Assembly: GCF_016811105.1 (NCBI RefSeq)
Contig: NZ_JAFBGM010000002.1
Span: forward strand, 372,001-436,000
DNA from: Aurantibacter crassamenti
GTDB lineage: Bacteria > Bacteroidota > Bacteroidia > Flavobacteriales > Flavobacteriaceae
Length of the DNA: 64,000 nt
Direction of reading: 5' to 3'
This document shows positions 52,603 to 62,006 of the stretch, one piece after another. Under the pieces are notes generated by a model. That model worked only from the letters and a program-made list of their open reading frames with translations, made no database searches and was not told the origin of the DNA. Both the position numbers and the translations under genes were made by a program. Every line of letters starts with the position of its first letter. Position 1 is the stretch's first letter.

Positions 52603-53994
52603 TCAGGTCTTTACTTTAAACAATTCTTCGTAATGTGGTGAAGGAAGTAATATACCCGCGCTTTCTTCATAAAATGATTTGCCAACTTTAAACACGCCAT
52701 TTTCTGTTTTAGTCCATTCTGCTCCTGCTCTCGGGTGATACGCTTCTTGCTTCGCCCAGTTTTTATAATATTGATGCCCGTTAGTTTCTAATAAACCAAT
52801 ATCCATCATCGGAAGCGGTGCTAAACGAGCTGCAACAGATTTGTTCCAATCAACTAAAATAGGATTCACAGTAAGATCAGCACTAAAGCACGGTACTTTT
52901 CGCTCATGACAAGCCTGAACAATTTTCATTGTCATACTCAATGTCTTGGCTATTGCTTTCACTACAATAGTGCCGTAACCTTGATCCATACGGTTAATAG
53001 CATCTTGAACAGTATGTGCACTTTCATCAGCAGCAATAGTTACACCTACATCACCAACATACGACTCATTGTTCTCGGTCAATGGCTCTTCAATGACAGC
53101 AATCTGATCAAAAGCACCAATTTTTTTAGCATGGTCTAAGAAGCGTAAAAGCGTTTCTTTTGATTCATACCTTCCATTAGGATCTATATAATATGGAATC
53201 TTGCCATCTTTGGTATGCGGCGTTTCATAATGTCCAATTGCTTTATGTACGTTAGATAAAAATTCGATATCCTGTGCCAACATATCGGTTTGAGTACCTT
53301 TAGATCCCGTCTTCAATTTCATAATAAAATAGCCTTCATCAGCTGCTAATTTTATTTTTTTAACGTCGGTTCCCACAGAGAATGAAGGTATACTGGCAAC
53401 TTTTTCATGCCGATGAGATAACCCGGGTCGATATTCCTCGGGAATCATTTCATCAAAAGTTTTGATATTATTCTCGCTAGCATACAGCAACCATGCGGCA
53501 TTATCAACACAAACTAATGAGTTCAATGCAAATGTTTTTCGCAAATCAGCCTCACCCGTTATTTTTTTGCCGTAGGCATGAACTTCAGTTAAAATTTCAT
53601 CTAGCAATTCCACAGGGTTGGTAAAAGAACTTCCTTTTATTATTTGCAATGCTCTTTCACTCATAGCAAACATTAGCGCATTGGCGCCATTTTCTGAATG
53701 CGCACGTGCAACGCTACCATCTGACCATAGCGGACTTTGTGTACCCAATCCGATTTTAGAAACACCAGAATCACTTTGAAGCCAAGCTGCAGATTGCCAC
53801 AGTTGGGTTACAGCACCACCTCCAAAACGATATGGATGCAGCGCCTCACGCTCAAAATTTGAGTTTACTTTATTAATCTTAATCTTTCTTTGCATTGTTT
53901 TCTCTTTTGCGGATAAATCGATATGTAATGGCATTCCTAAGGTACTTATCGCGGTGGCGGCAACGGTCTTATTGACAAAATCTCTACGTTTCAT
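52603..53994 (-). CDS. Tat-exported enolase-superfamily enzyme (mandelate racemase/MLE-like)
   Basis: I choose the ATG at 53994 (MKRRDFVNKTVAATA, a Tat-like signal); the frame is open nine codons upstream. The catalytic pattern is FIMKLKTGSKG (KxK), YYIDPNGRY (metal Asp), VIEEPLTE (metal Glu), IAADESAHT (metal Asp) and IVVKAIAKT (opposite lysine). This is the muconate-lactonising/dipeptide-epimerase subgroup. It acts in the periplasm, an unusual place for this superfamily. Racemisation or cycloisomerisation of an acid is expected, with unknown substrate. It is 39 bp downstream of a cytochrome/sugar dehydrogenase-like gene. Confidence 0.85.
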   Translation of the reverse strand: MKRRDFVNKTVAATAISTLGMPLHIDLSAKEKTMQRKIKINKVNSNFEREALHPYRFGGGAVTQLWQSAAWLQSDSGVSKIGLGTQSPLWSDGSVARAHSENGANALMFAMSERALQIIKGSSFTNPVELLDEILTEVHAYGKKITGEADLRKTFALNSLVCVDNAAWLLYASENNIKTFDEMIPEEYRPGLSHRHEKVASIPSFSVGTDVKKIKLAADEGYFIMKLKTGSKGTQTDMLAQDIEFLSNVHKAIGHYETPHTKDGKIPYYIDPNGRYESKETLLRFLDHAKKIGAFDQIAVIEEPLTENNESYVGDVGVTIAADESAHTVQDAINRMDQGYGTIVVKAIAKTLSMTMKIVQACHERKVPCFSADLTVNPILVDWNKSVAARLAPLPMMDIGLLETNGHQYYKNWAKQEAYHPRAGAEWTKTENGVFKVGKSFYEESAGILLPSPHYEELFKVKT

Positions 53995-54033
53995 AACTTC
54001 CTTATTGTTTGTGTGCTTCAATCATTATTAGTT

Positions 54034-56364
54034 TTAATTAGCAATATTGTTCAATGTATACCAAGCTTCTGTAGACCAAAGTTGCTGACCGTTAGCATTA
54101 CGTAATTGACTTGGAATTCTGAAATATACAATATGTTCTTTTTTTAAACCCGATAACTCTACAGACAATTTAGTTCGGTCTTCTGAAAGTTTCATTTCAT
54201 TTATCAGCAACCGCTCTAAATCCATTTTTGGGCCACCATAATCTGCTGTCGCTTTATACCACCATTGTGTAATAAAAAAGTCACTCAGTTCAATATCATC
54301 AATATTTGCTATAGGTTGCGTAAATTCTATTTCGAATACTTTTGGTTTTGAACGTATAGCTAACATTTCAAAAGTAGGTTTCCCATTAAATTTAATACGT
54401 TGCAATCCGTATTTTGTTTCCTTCCAAGTCCAGCCGCCAACCATTCCTATTTCCCCAATATAAAGCGCTCCATCAGGACCCCAACATAAACGATTAACAC
54501 CAGCCGCCAAACCTTGAGAAAAACGAAAGACCGCACCTTGATACCTGCCATTAACTTTTTCAAGAAAATCACGTTTTATACCACCATGGCTCACATCACC
54601 ATGCAGCATTTGCCCTTTATATGGACCTTCGTTAATAAGAATAGGCTCTGAAGGAGAATTACTTATTTCATTTTGCGGTAACCAAAGTGTAGGCGAAACC
54701 ATCTTTGGAAATTCTTGTAAAGAATCTAAGATACCCCATGCCATACCGTGGTATTCATCCTTTTTTACATGAATTAGTTTATTTGCTGGTAGCCATTGAC
54801 CCTGATTATCTGTTACAAAAAGTTCTCCATCAATACCTTTACCTATTCCATTTGGCGTTCGAAGACCATAATTAAGTGATTCATAACTTCCGTCAAGTCC
54901 AATCTTTAAGGTTTTACCCCTATCGATTTTCTGCTTTTCAGTGGCTAATAAACGCATCGCCATTGATAAGGTAACATAGAAATACCCATTATCGTAAACT
55001 AAGCCGAATGCAAATTCGTGAAAATCATCAGTAACCTGCCACGTATTACAAATGGCTTTATATTCATCAATTATATCATCACCATCATGATCTATCAACT
55101 GAGTTAACTCCTGTTTTTGTAGCACAAATATATTTCCATCAACAACTTCAATACCTAAGGGTTCATGCAGACCAGCAGCAATTCTTTTCGTTATAATCTT
55201 AGAAGTATCCCCGTTTTGAAAACCGTCAAGAATATAAACTCCACCTTCAGTATCCCAAGTTGTAAAAATTAATCTACCATCGGGTAGAAATGCTAATCCA
55301 CCAACTTTTGGATTAAAATCACCCTCATGTAAAGTGGTCAAGTCAAAACTAGGGTGCACCCCTTCAAGCGGCGCCCCATTGCCAGGTGTAACCTTATTAT
55401 TATCTGAGGGAACAGAAAAATCACGCACAAAAGGTTCTTCTTCTTTTGACTCGTTCTCCCCCTTTAAACCCAATATATAGGTTAGCATAGTTTTCAATTC
55501 GTTTTCTTCTAATTGCGGATGCGGATTCATCACATTTTGTCCCCAAACACCCGAACCGCCTTCTCGTACTTTTTGGCTTAATTGTAAAAGTGACTTCTTG
55601 TTAGTAGGATATCGTTGAGCAATTTGGGACAAAGATGGTCCTATATCTTTTTTATCAACCTGATGGCATGTAAAACAGTCACTTTTTTCCATCCAAAACT
55701 TACCAATGTGATCATAGGATGATTTTTGATCAGGCGGAAACTGTTCCGGAAGTGCATCAAAAAATTCAGTTTTGATGCTTACATCATTCGAAACCAGTTT
55801 AAAGGAAGTTTCATTATTTTCGAGAGAAACAGAAACTCCATTTGGCACCGAAAATGTTTTAAACCAACGCTCAAGCCCTGGCCTACCTACTGAATCTTTT
55901 ATAAATTCAGGACGCTCTTTTATTAAAATAGTATCGCCAGTTGTCAGAATGAGTGCGTTTTCTAGATATAACTGATTGTCATAAAAAGCATATCCTTTGC
56001 TTATTACTTTTGAAGTTTCTTTTTGTCCATCGCGTTGTACTATCCAGTTTTGTTGATGGTCAGCAGAAATATAAGCCGTGCCCCATGAAGTAGGTTGTAT
56101 ATTCTTTTTTGAAGTGTATGGTGCACCTTCCATTCGAACACCACCTTTCCACACTTTATAAAGTGTACACTGTGCAAGGTCATAAGCAACATGCATTTGT
56201 GAGTCTAATGCAACGGTCAGCATTCTAGGTTTTTTATCCAATACTGAACGAAACGCCCAGACATCTAAAGGCCTTTTAATATTTGGCTTTTCGGTATTTG
56301 TACATGCCGAAATAATAGAGAAAGCCAAAATACTTACGACAAAGAATCTGATTCTTAAATTCAT
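54034..56364 (-). CDS. Cytochrome c-sugar dehydrogenase-like lipoprotein, large form
   Basis: About 776 residues from the methionine at 56364 (MNLRIRFFVVSILAF), with a lipobox ending in IISAC. An N-terminal domain (about 40-215, unrecognised) precedes a c-type haem domain with CFTCH and a distal methionine candidate near NVMNPHP. A beta-propeller of the glucose/sorbosone dehydrogenase type (DGRLIFTTWDTEGGVY, NGIGKGIDGELFVTDNQGQW in layout) and a short C-terminal beta domain follow. It could oxidise sugars in the periplasm and pass electrons to its own haem. The cofactor (PQQ) is inferred from the family only. Confidence 0.82.
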   Translation of the reverse strand: MNLRIRFFVVSILAFSIISACTNTEKPNIKRPLDVWAFRSVLDKKPRMLTVALDSQMHVAYDLAQCTLYKVWKGGVRMEGAPYTSKKNIQPTSWGTAYISADHQQNWIVQRDGQKETSKVISKGYAFYDNQLYLENALILTTGDTILIKERPEFIKDSVGRPGLERWFKTFSVPNGVSVSLENNETSFKLVSNDVSIKTEFFDALPEQFPPDQKSSYDHIGKFWMEKSDCFTCHQVDKKDIGPSLSQIAQRYPTNKKSLLQLSQKVREGGSGVWGQNVMNPHPQLEENELKTMLTYILGLKGENESKEEEPFVRDFSVPSDNNKVTPGNGAPLEGVHPSFDLTTLHEGDFNPKVGGLAFLPDGRLIFTTWDTEGGVYILDGFQNGDTSKIITKRIAAGLHEPLGIEVVDGNIFVLQKQELTQLIDHDGDDIIDEYKAICNTWQVTDDFHEFAFGLVYDNGYFYVTLSMAMRLLATEKQKIDRGKTLKIGLDGSYESLNYGLRTPNGIGKGIDGELFVTDNQGQWLPANKLIHVKKDEYHGMAWGILDSLQEFPKMVSPTLWLPQNEISNSPSEPILINEGPYKGQMLHGDVSHGGIKRDFLEKVNGRYQGAVFRFSQGLAAGVNRLCWGPDGALYIGEIGMVGGWTWKETKYGLQRIKFNGKPTFEMLAIRSKPKVFEIEFTQPIANIDDIELSDFFITQWWYKATADYGGPKMDLERLLINEMKLSEDRTKLSVELSGLKKEHIVYFRIPSQLRNANGQQLWSTEAWYTLNNIAN

Positions 56365-56658
56365 TAATAGCAATATATACTTAAGAATTGTCTCCAAATA
56401 ATAGGATTGAATATTTCATTATCATGAATTAGCAAACCATATGGTTCTTCAAATTGAGGTTCGAATTCTAAAGATACCGAAACCGTATAAAAACTATTAA
56501 ATTAAAATCCAAAGATTTAATTTAATGTTCGTTTTGTAGGCTATTTGAAAAAATACATATTGAATAATCTCAAAAAACAGAAAATTATAGCAAAACTAGT
56601 CGTGGCAGACATGAAATTATTATCAGGATTGGTATCTTAATCGAAATTATTAAAAAGT

Positions 56659-58131
56659 ATGATTCGTAAAATTCTTTTTTTCTTCTTTCTCTGTACAATG
56701 ACGGCACAGTTTAGTATTGGTCAATCTAAATCAACCAAAAAAAATAGTAGTAAAAAACCAAATGTGCTCTTTATAATTGCTGATGATTTAACCGCTACGG
56801 CAATTTCATCCTACGAAAATCAAGCTATTCATACGCCCAACATTGATGCACTGGCTGCTCAGGGCACACGATATACCAGAACCTATTCACAATATCCGGT
56901 TTGCGGTCCGTCACGGGCTTCACTCTTGTTTGGTTATTATCCGAATGCTACGCAAACCTATGGTTATGTAAGTGGAAGAGAAAATGTTGGTCCCACTCGA
57001 AAATCAATGCCAGAATTTTTCAAAGACAATGGATACTATACTGCACGAGTAAGTAAGATATATCACATGGGTGTACCCATTGATATTGAAAAAGGTTCAA
57101 ACGGTACTGATGATGAAGCGTCATGGACAGAACGATTCAATAGCCAAGGGGCCGAATGGCAAGCAGCTGGCGAAGCGGAATTGGTTCAAAATAACCCCTA
57201 CGGAAATTTGCCACGTAAAGGCGGAAATGTAATGACCGTTGTAAAAGCAGATGGTGATGATTTAGCACATTCTGATGGTAAGACAGCGCAAAAAGCATCA
57301 GAGCTAATTCGTGAGCACAAAAATGAACCTTTCTTTTTAGCTGTTGGTTTGGTGCGGCCACATGTACCTTTTGTGGCTCCGAAAAAGTATTTTGAACCAT
57401 ACCCACACCACCAAATGGTTTTGCCACCAAAAGTTGAAAATGACTGGGATGATATTCCCGCACGCGGTATCAATTATGTAACTAGTGTAAACGGTGAAAT
57501 GTCAGAAGAACAAGAAAAAAAGGCCGTGGCTGCATATTATGCATCCGTTTCTTATATGGATGCTCAAGTGGGTAAAATTTTAAAAACTCTAAAGGATGAA
57601 GGTCTTGATGAAAATACCATTGTAGTTTTCACTTCAGATCATGGTTTTCATTTAGGCGAACACCGTTTTTGGATGAAAGTTAGTTTGCATGAAGAATCAG
57701 TTCGAGTACCCATGATAATTAAAGTGCCTGGTAAATCTCCTGCAGTGTGCCATTCATTTACAGAATTGTTAGACCTCTACCCTACGCTGACCGAACTTGC
57801 TGGATTAAAAACCAACAAACAGCTACAAGGTAAAAGTCTAAAAACTACTTTAGATAATCCTATAAATGCTGTGCGAGATATGGCCTTCAGTGTAAGCCAA
57901 GGTGGTAAGTCATTTTTAGTACGAACAGACAAATGGGCCTACATTCAATATGATGAGGATGCCGATGCAGGTATGGAGTTATTTGACATGGATTTAGACC
58001 CCAAACAGTATAATAATTTAGCACATAATCCGAAATATGAAATCGTATTAAAAGAAATGCAGCAAAATTTAAAAGCGAAATTAGCGGCTGTTAGAGAAAA
58101 TGATTTAGGAATCGATTATAATATAAAGTAA
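56659..58131 (+). CDS. Iduronate-2-sulfatase-like secreted sulfatase
   Basis: 490 residues with signal peptide (cleavage near SIGQS, residue 21). The formylglycine motif is C82-G-P-S-R-A-S-L-L. The metal site begins NVLFIIADDLTATAISSYE, with VGLVRPHVPF, SDHGFHLGEHRFWMK and a DLYPTLTELAGL segment, characteristic of the iduronate-sulfatase-like branch (S1_7 or near). It should remove sulfate from a uronic acid or sugar in the periplasm. The 261-bp region before it is divergent with the cytochrome gene and shows nothing else. Confidence 0.9.
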   Translation: MIRKILFFFFLCTMTAQFSIGQSKSTKKNSSKKPNVLFIIADDLTATAISSYENQAIHTPNIDALAAQGTRYTRTYSQYPVCGPSRASLLFGYYPNATQTYGYVSGRENVGPTRKSMPEFFKDNGYYTARVSKIYHMGVPIDIEKGSNGTDDEASWTERFNSQGAEWQAAGEAELVQNNPYGNLPRKGGNVMTVVKADGDDLAHSDGKTAQKASELIREHKNEPFFLAVGLVRPHVPFVAPKKYFEPYPHHQMVLPPKVENDWDDIPARGINYVTSVNGEMSEEQEKKAVAAYYASVSYMDAQVGKILKTLKDEGLDENTIVVFTSDHGFHLGEHRFWMKVSLHEESVRVPMIIKVPGKSPAVCHSFTELLDLYPTLTELAGLKTNKQLQGKSLKTTLDNPINAVRDMAFSVSQGGKSFLVRTDKWAYIQYDEDADAGMELFDMDLDPKQYNNLAHNPKYEIVLKEMQQNLKAKLAAVRENDLGIDYNIK

Positions 58132-58176
58132 ATTTTAATCGGTCTTTGAACCCTAAATTCCTATATAAATAAAAAG

Positions 58177-58247
58177 AGGCATCGAATGGATTCGAACCAT
58201 TATAAAGACTCTTGCGGAGTCTTGCCTAGCCATTCAGCCACAATGCC
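58177..58247 (-). tRNA. tRNA-Cys(GCA)
   Basis: 71 nt on the minus strand. Acceptor GGCATTG pairs with CGATGCC (one G-U), discriminator U. The anticodon arm AGACT-CCGCAAG-AGTCT reads GCA, and the T arm is AATGG-TTCGAAT-CCATT. The 3' CCA is not encoded. Confidence 0.93.
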
Positions 58248-58261
58248 ATTAGTATTGAATA

Positions 58262-58269
58262 CAAATATA
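58262..58269 (-). promoter_or_regulatory. -7 box of the tRNA-Cys promoter
   Basis: On the minus strand TATATTTG, matching TAnnTTTG and ending 14 bases before the tRNA 5' end. It is identical to the box before tRNA-Ser. A TTG lies 15 bases upstream (58285-58287). Confidence 0.5.
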
Positions 58270-58340
58270 TTAATTGTGAGAGAGCAACGATGAAAATTTT
58301 GATATTTAAAAGGTATCATTTCAATTAAGTAAAAATAGAT

Positions 58341-59708
58341 TTAATCTGAGTTGTTATTATTCACCCCTAAAAAATTTTGAAACCACTTACCTGAAGATTT
58401 AATAGTTCTTTTTTGTGTTTCAAAATCAACATAGACCAAACCAAATCTAGGGTAAAAGCCTTCAGCCCATTCAAAATTATCAGTGAAGGTCCAGACAAAA
58501 TAACCTGAAACTTCGAGTCCATCCTTTTTGGCCCGTTGCACTTCTTTAAGATAATTCTGCAAATATGAAAGTCGTTTTGGATCATTTACTTTTTCGTTCG
58601 AAACAATATCTTTAAATGCAGCACCATTCTCTGTTATTACTAATTTTTTAATGCCCTTATAATTATTATACTTTTTAATCATGGCATTGATACTTGGTGG
58701 ATATACTTCCCATTCCATTAATGTAGTTGCAACTTTTCTTTTTGTTGCCTTTACAATTTTCGCCTGTAAATAGGGTACAGTATAACTATGTTTGACTACT
58801 TCACGCGTATAATTTTGTATCCCAATAAAATCAAAATCGAATTCTATGTTTTTTAAATCATCTGTGTGAATATACTTCTCTATTCGCTTTAATACTTTAA
58901 TATTTTCAATTGGGTACCCTAAACCTAACACAGGTTCTATAAAAAGTCTATTTAGCAAAGCATCTGCTTTTTTGGCTGCAATTATATCCTTTCTTTTTTG
59001 TGAAAACGGAGTTATTTGAGAACAAGAAAATGTTGTTCCAATTACGGCATTAGCCACTGACTCGCGTAGAATATTACCACCTATCGCTTGACACATTGTA
59101 GCGTGATGAATTGCTGGTAAGAAATTTTTAAGACCTTTTCTACCCGGCGCATGAACTCCTAAAAAATAACCCGCCCCAGTAAAAACCATAGGCTCATTAA
59201 GCACCATCCAATGTTTTACTCGATCGCCAAAACTAGAGGCGCAAAGTGTTACAAATTCTTTAAACCATTCTAATATTTCTCTATTCGTCCATCCCCCTTT
59301 ATCTTCTAAATTTTGCGGTAAATCCCAGTGATACAAGGTTACCCACGGGGTAATTCCACAAGAAATACAAAAATCAATTACCTTGTTATAAAATGCAATT
59401 CCTTTTTTGTTAGATTGACCAATACCGTCTGGTAATATCCGTGTCCAAGAAATTGAAAATCTAAAGTTTGAAATATTCATCTCTTTCATCAGAAGAATAT
59501 CCTTTTCAAAATCTTTATAAAAATCGCAGGCTATTTGACCATGTTGACCGTTATAAATCGCCCCTTTTTTAGAAGCGAATCGATCCCAAATAGATTCGCC
59601 TTTTCCATCTATATTATGAGCACCTTCAATTTGATATGCAGCAGTTGAAACTCCCCAAACAAAATTTTCACCGAAATCTTGCTTGTTTAGATTGAAATTT
59701 TCTGACAT
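58341..59708 (-). CDS. Glycoside hydrolase family 1 beta-glucosidase
   Basis: 455 residues, cytoplasmic, one GH1 barrel. The N-terminal FVWGVSTAAYQIEGA is the family signature. The acid/base E172 is in VLNEPMVF and the nucleophile E360 in VITENGAA. WDLPQNLEDKGGW and NFEWAEGFYPRFGLVYVD are further family marks. It hydrolyses beta-glucosides or related sugars. It is the last gene of a minus-strand set after a glycosyltransferase (4 bp) and an LpxH-like phosphoesterase, a curious combination of sugar-adding and sugar-removing enzymes. Confidence 0.94.
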   Translation of the reverse strand: MSENFNLNKQDFGENFVWGVSTAAYQIEGAHNIDGKGESIWDRFASKKGAIYNGQHGQIACDFYKDFEKDILLMKEMNISNFRFSISWTRILPDGIGQSNKKGIAFYNKVIDFCISCGITPWVTLYHWDLPQNLEDKGGWTNREILEWFKEFVTLCASSFGDRVKHWMVLNEPMVFTGAGYFLGVHAPGRKGLKNFLPAIHHATMCQAIGGNILRESVANAVIGTTFSCSQITPFSQKRKDIIAAKKADALLNRLFIEPVLGLGYPIENIKVLKRIEKYIHTDDLKNIEFDFDFIGIQNYTREVVKHSYTVPYLQAKIVKATKRKVATTLMEWEVYPPSINAMIKKYNNYKGIKKLVITENGAAFKDIVSNEKVNDPKRLSYLQNYLKEVQRAKKDGLEVSGYFVWTFTDNFEWAEGFYPRFGLVYVDFETQKRTIKSSGKWFQNFLGVNNNNSD

Positions 59709-59712
59709 GGTT

Positions 59713-60717
59713 CTAAATGATAATGCCCACCAAAGATTCTTCTAAAACCCGATTAATTATTTGTTCGGTTTCATCAGGGTAATCAACCTCAATTCTGGTA
59801 TCACTATCAACCCAACTTTGTAATTTATCTAAGTGTTTTAACTTTAAACTTTTAATCACGGGCACACCCATTTCTTTTAAAGCCGCAGCATTACACTGTT
59901 GTTCATATTGACCTTTCATAGGAATAACCATGAGTTTTTTTCGCATGTGTAGAGCCTCTGCAGGGCTTTCAAATCCGGCACCACATAATACTCCCGTACT
60001 GTTTGCCATGCTATGAATAAAGGCTTCATTGTCAATTGGGTGAACTGAGATATTATGCCATATATATTTAGAAGCTGTATGTTTTGAAAAGACCTGCCAG
60101 TTTACATTTTCAATATTTAAAAGCATATTTAGAATTTTAGCATCACTGTATGATGGCAAATAAACAGTGTAATGGTTACCAGTATTTAATGTAATATTTC
60201 GAATCTCTTGGCGGATTATTGGAGTATACATTTTGTCGTCATATTTTTTAAAATGTAAACCATATTGCACACTAGTAGGAGCATAATTTTTTAGAATGGT
60301 TCTACCAATTAGATCACTTTTTTTTGGTTTGGGTGCGTTACGTGCTAGAACAGCTGCTTGATGACTTAAGCTAATACATTTAATGTTTTTCAGCTTACAT
60401 GCCCATGCAGAAACTGGCTCAAAATCATTAATAACTAAATCATAATTTTCTACTGGTACTTCTTTAATTTCTTTTTGCAAGCGCACGGAATTTGTTTTCA
60501 AATAGGTACGCCACATATCAACACCTCCTTTTTTTCCGAAGATAAAACTCCAGCCTTTTAAGTTGTACTTTATTGGATGTGGTAACCCTACATCTGCTTG
60601 TGTGCCACTCACCAAAAGATCTAGTTCTATTTGCTTGGATTGTAAAATAGGAATTATATCACGAGCTCTACTTAAATGCCCATTACCTGTACCTTGAATT
60701 GCATAAAGAACTTTCAT
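59713..60717 (-). CDS. Glycosyltransferase, GT-B fold (MurG/GT28-like)
   Basis: 334 residues. The opening VLYAIQGTGNGHLSRARDII is the glycine/histidine loop of GT-B enzymes such as MurG. The C-terminal donor-binding region has GVLCGAGFESPAEALHMRKK and PMKGQYEQQCNAAAL, as in UDP-sugar-dependent transferases of this branch. It has no signal peptide and acts on the cytoplasmic side of the membrane. Its gene is 12 bp after the LpxH-like phosphoesterase, so a lipid or envelope glycan acceptor is likely. The exact reaction is unknown. Confidence 0.83.
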   Translation of the reverse strand: MKVLYAIQGTGNGHLSRARDIIPILQSKQIELDLLVSGTQADVGLPHPIKYNLKGWSFIFGKKGGVDMWRTYLKTNSVRLQKEIKEVPVENYDLVINDFEPVSAWACKLKNIKCISLSHQAAVLARNAPKPKKSDLIGRTILKNYAPTSVQYGLHFKKYDDKMYTPIIRQEIRNITLNTGNHYTVYLPSYSDAKILNMLLNIENVNWQVFSKHTASKYIWHNISVHPIDNEAFIHSMANSTGVLCGAGFESPAEALHMRKKLMVIPMKGQYEQQCNAAALKEMGVPVIKSLKLKHLDKLQSWVDSDTRIEVDYPDETEQIINRVLEESLVGIII

Positions 60718-60729
60718 AAATATGGTTTA

Positions 60730-61593
60730 TTATTTGGGTGCTTTTGAAACTGACATTTTATTGAATTCATCCATCAAACTTTGAAATAGTTGATTCTGTT
60801 CTAAAACTTCAACAGGATCATTTATTTCAATATCAAAAGCTTTTGTAGCAATATCATCTTCATATTGATAAAGTGTCCATTTCTTATTATGGTATTCTAG
60901 GGCAGTTAAATTCTCAACCCAATCACCAGAATTTAAATATGTAACACTACCTCTTGTTGTCTTTATTTGTTTGATTTCCGGTTGATGAATATGGCCACAA
61001 ATAACAAAGTCAAACGCATTATCTATTGCAATGTCCGCTGCAACTTGCTCAAAATCATTAATAAACTTTATTGCCGATTTTACACCATTTTTAATTTTTT
61101 TGGACATTGAAACTGGGCCTTTACCTAGCTTTTTATACCCGTAATTAATTGCTCTATTTAAAAGTATAAGTGAATCATAACCAATGGCTCCGAGCTTAGC
61201 AATCCATTTAGAATGTTGCATGGTTACATCAAAAACATCACCATGAAAAAACCATGCTTTTTGACCATGAATATTTAGCAATAACTTATTAGAAATACTA
61301 AACGAGCCCATTTTAAAATCAGCAAATTTTCTCAGCATTTCATCGTGATTACCTGTAATATAATGTACACGAACTCCTTTTGAAATCCATTCCATTAAAA
61401 GCTTAATAACTTTCATATGTGATTTTGGCCAATATCTTTTACTAAACTGCCAAATATCAATTATGTCGCCATTTAATATTACTTGTTTTGGCTTAATCGA
61501 TTTCATATATTTTAGTAGTTCTTTTGCATGGCAACCATAGGTGCCTAAATGCACATCTGAAATAACAACAATATCAACCGCTCTTTTCTTCAT
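60730..61593 (-). CDS. LpxH-like metallophosphoesterase (UDP-2,3-diacylglucosamine diphosphatase family)
   Basis: 287 residues of the calcineurin-like fold with all motifs: ISDVHLGTYG, LNGDIIDIWQF, ITGNHDE, FHGDVFD and CGHIHQPE. The sequence is like the LpxH branch used in lipid A synthesis, but Bacteroidota often carry several paralogues with other substrates. The partner glycosyltransferase suggests a lipid-linked sugar. The 413-bp region upstream (61594-62006) shows no other gene. Confidence 0.87.
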   Translation of the reverse strand: MKKRAVDIVVISDVHLGTYGCHAKELLKYMKSIKPKQVILNGDIIDIWQFSKRYWPKSHMKVIKLLMEWISKGVRVHYITGNHDEMLRKFADFKMGSFSISNKLLLNIHGQKAWFFHGDVFDVTMQHSKWIAKLGAIGYDSLILLNRAINYGYKKLGKGPVSMSKKIKNGVKSAIKFINDFEQVAADIAIDNAFDFVICGHIHQPEIKQIKTTRGSVTYLNSGDWVENLTALEYHNKKWTLYQYEDDIATKAFDIEINDPVEVLEQNQLFQSLMDEFNKMSVSKAPK

Positions 61594-62006
61594 ACAAATT
61601 CAGAATGTTTGAACTTTCTAATTTTTCTATATTTAAATGGAGAGAAATAACTTGCTAATTGTGATATGAAAGCGTTTTCAATAAATTCTGAAATAGATAC
61701 TATGACTTTTTTCATTTTTCTAGAAATCAGTTTTATCAAAGTTTGTAATTAAAAACGGATACAGTTGTAAAGGAAAATTTAACCTTAGGTTATAAAATAG
61801 TTTCGTAAACCTATTTGATAAAATATGCTGTTCGTCTTAAATAGAAATTTCCGCATAATCTCATTCTTTGTATTAAATTAAAAACGAGGTCAACCTTAAA
61901 TAAGTTCAACTACTACTAGTCTTATTCAATTAATTTGCTGAAATTTATAGCCCTTCAAATACATTATAAAAATTAGATGTACCACTTGGTAGCTTAAAAA
62001 AACTAA
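61594..62006. other. 413-bp divergent intergenic region
   Basis: An AT-rich region between divergent genes. I see one weak inverted repeat (AATAAG...CTTATT at about 61897-61925) and no gene, RNA or clear -7 box. It should contain two promoters. Confidence 0.4.
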
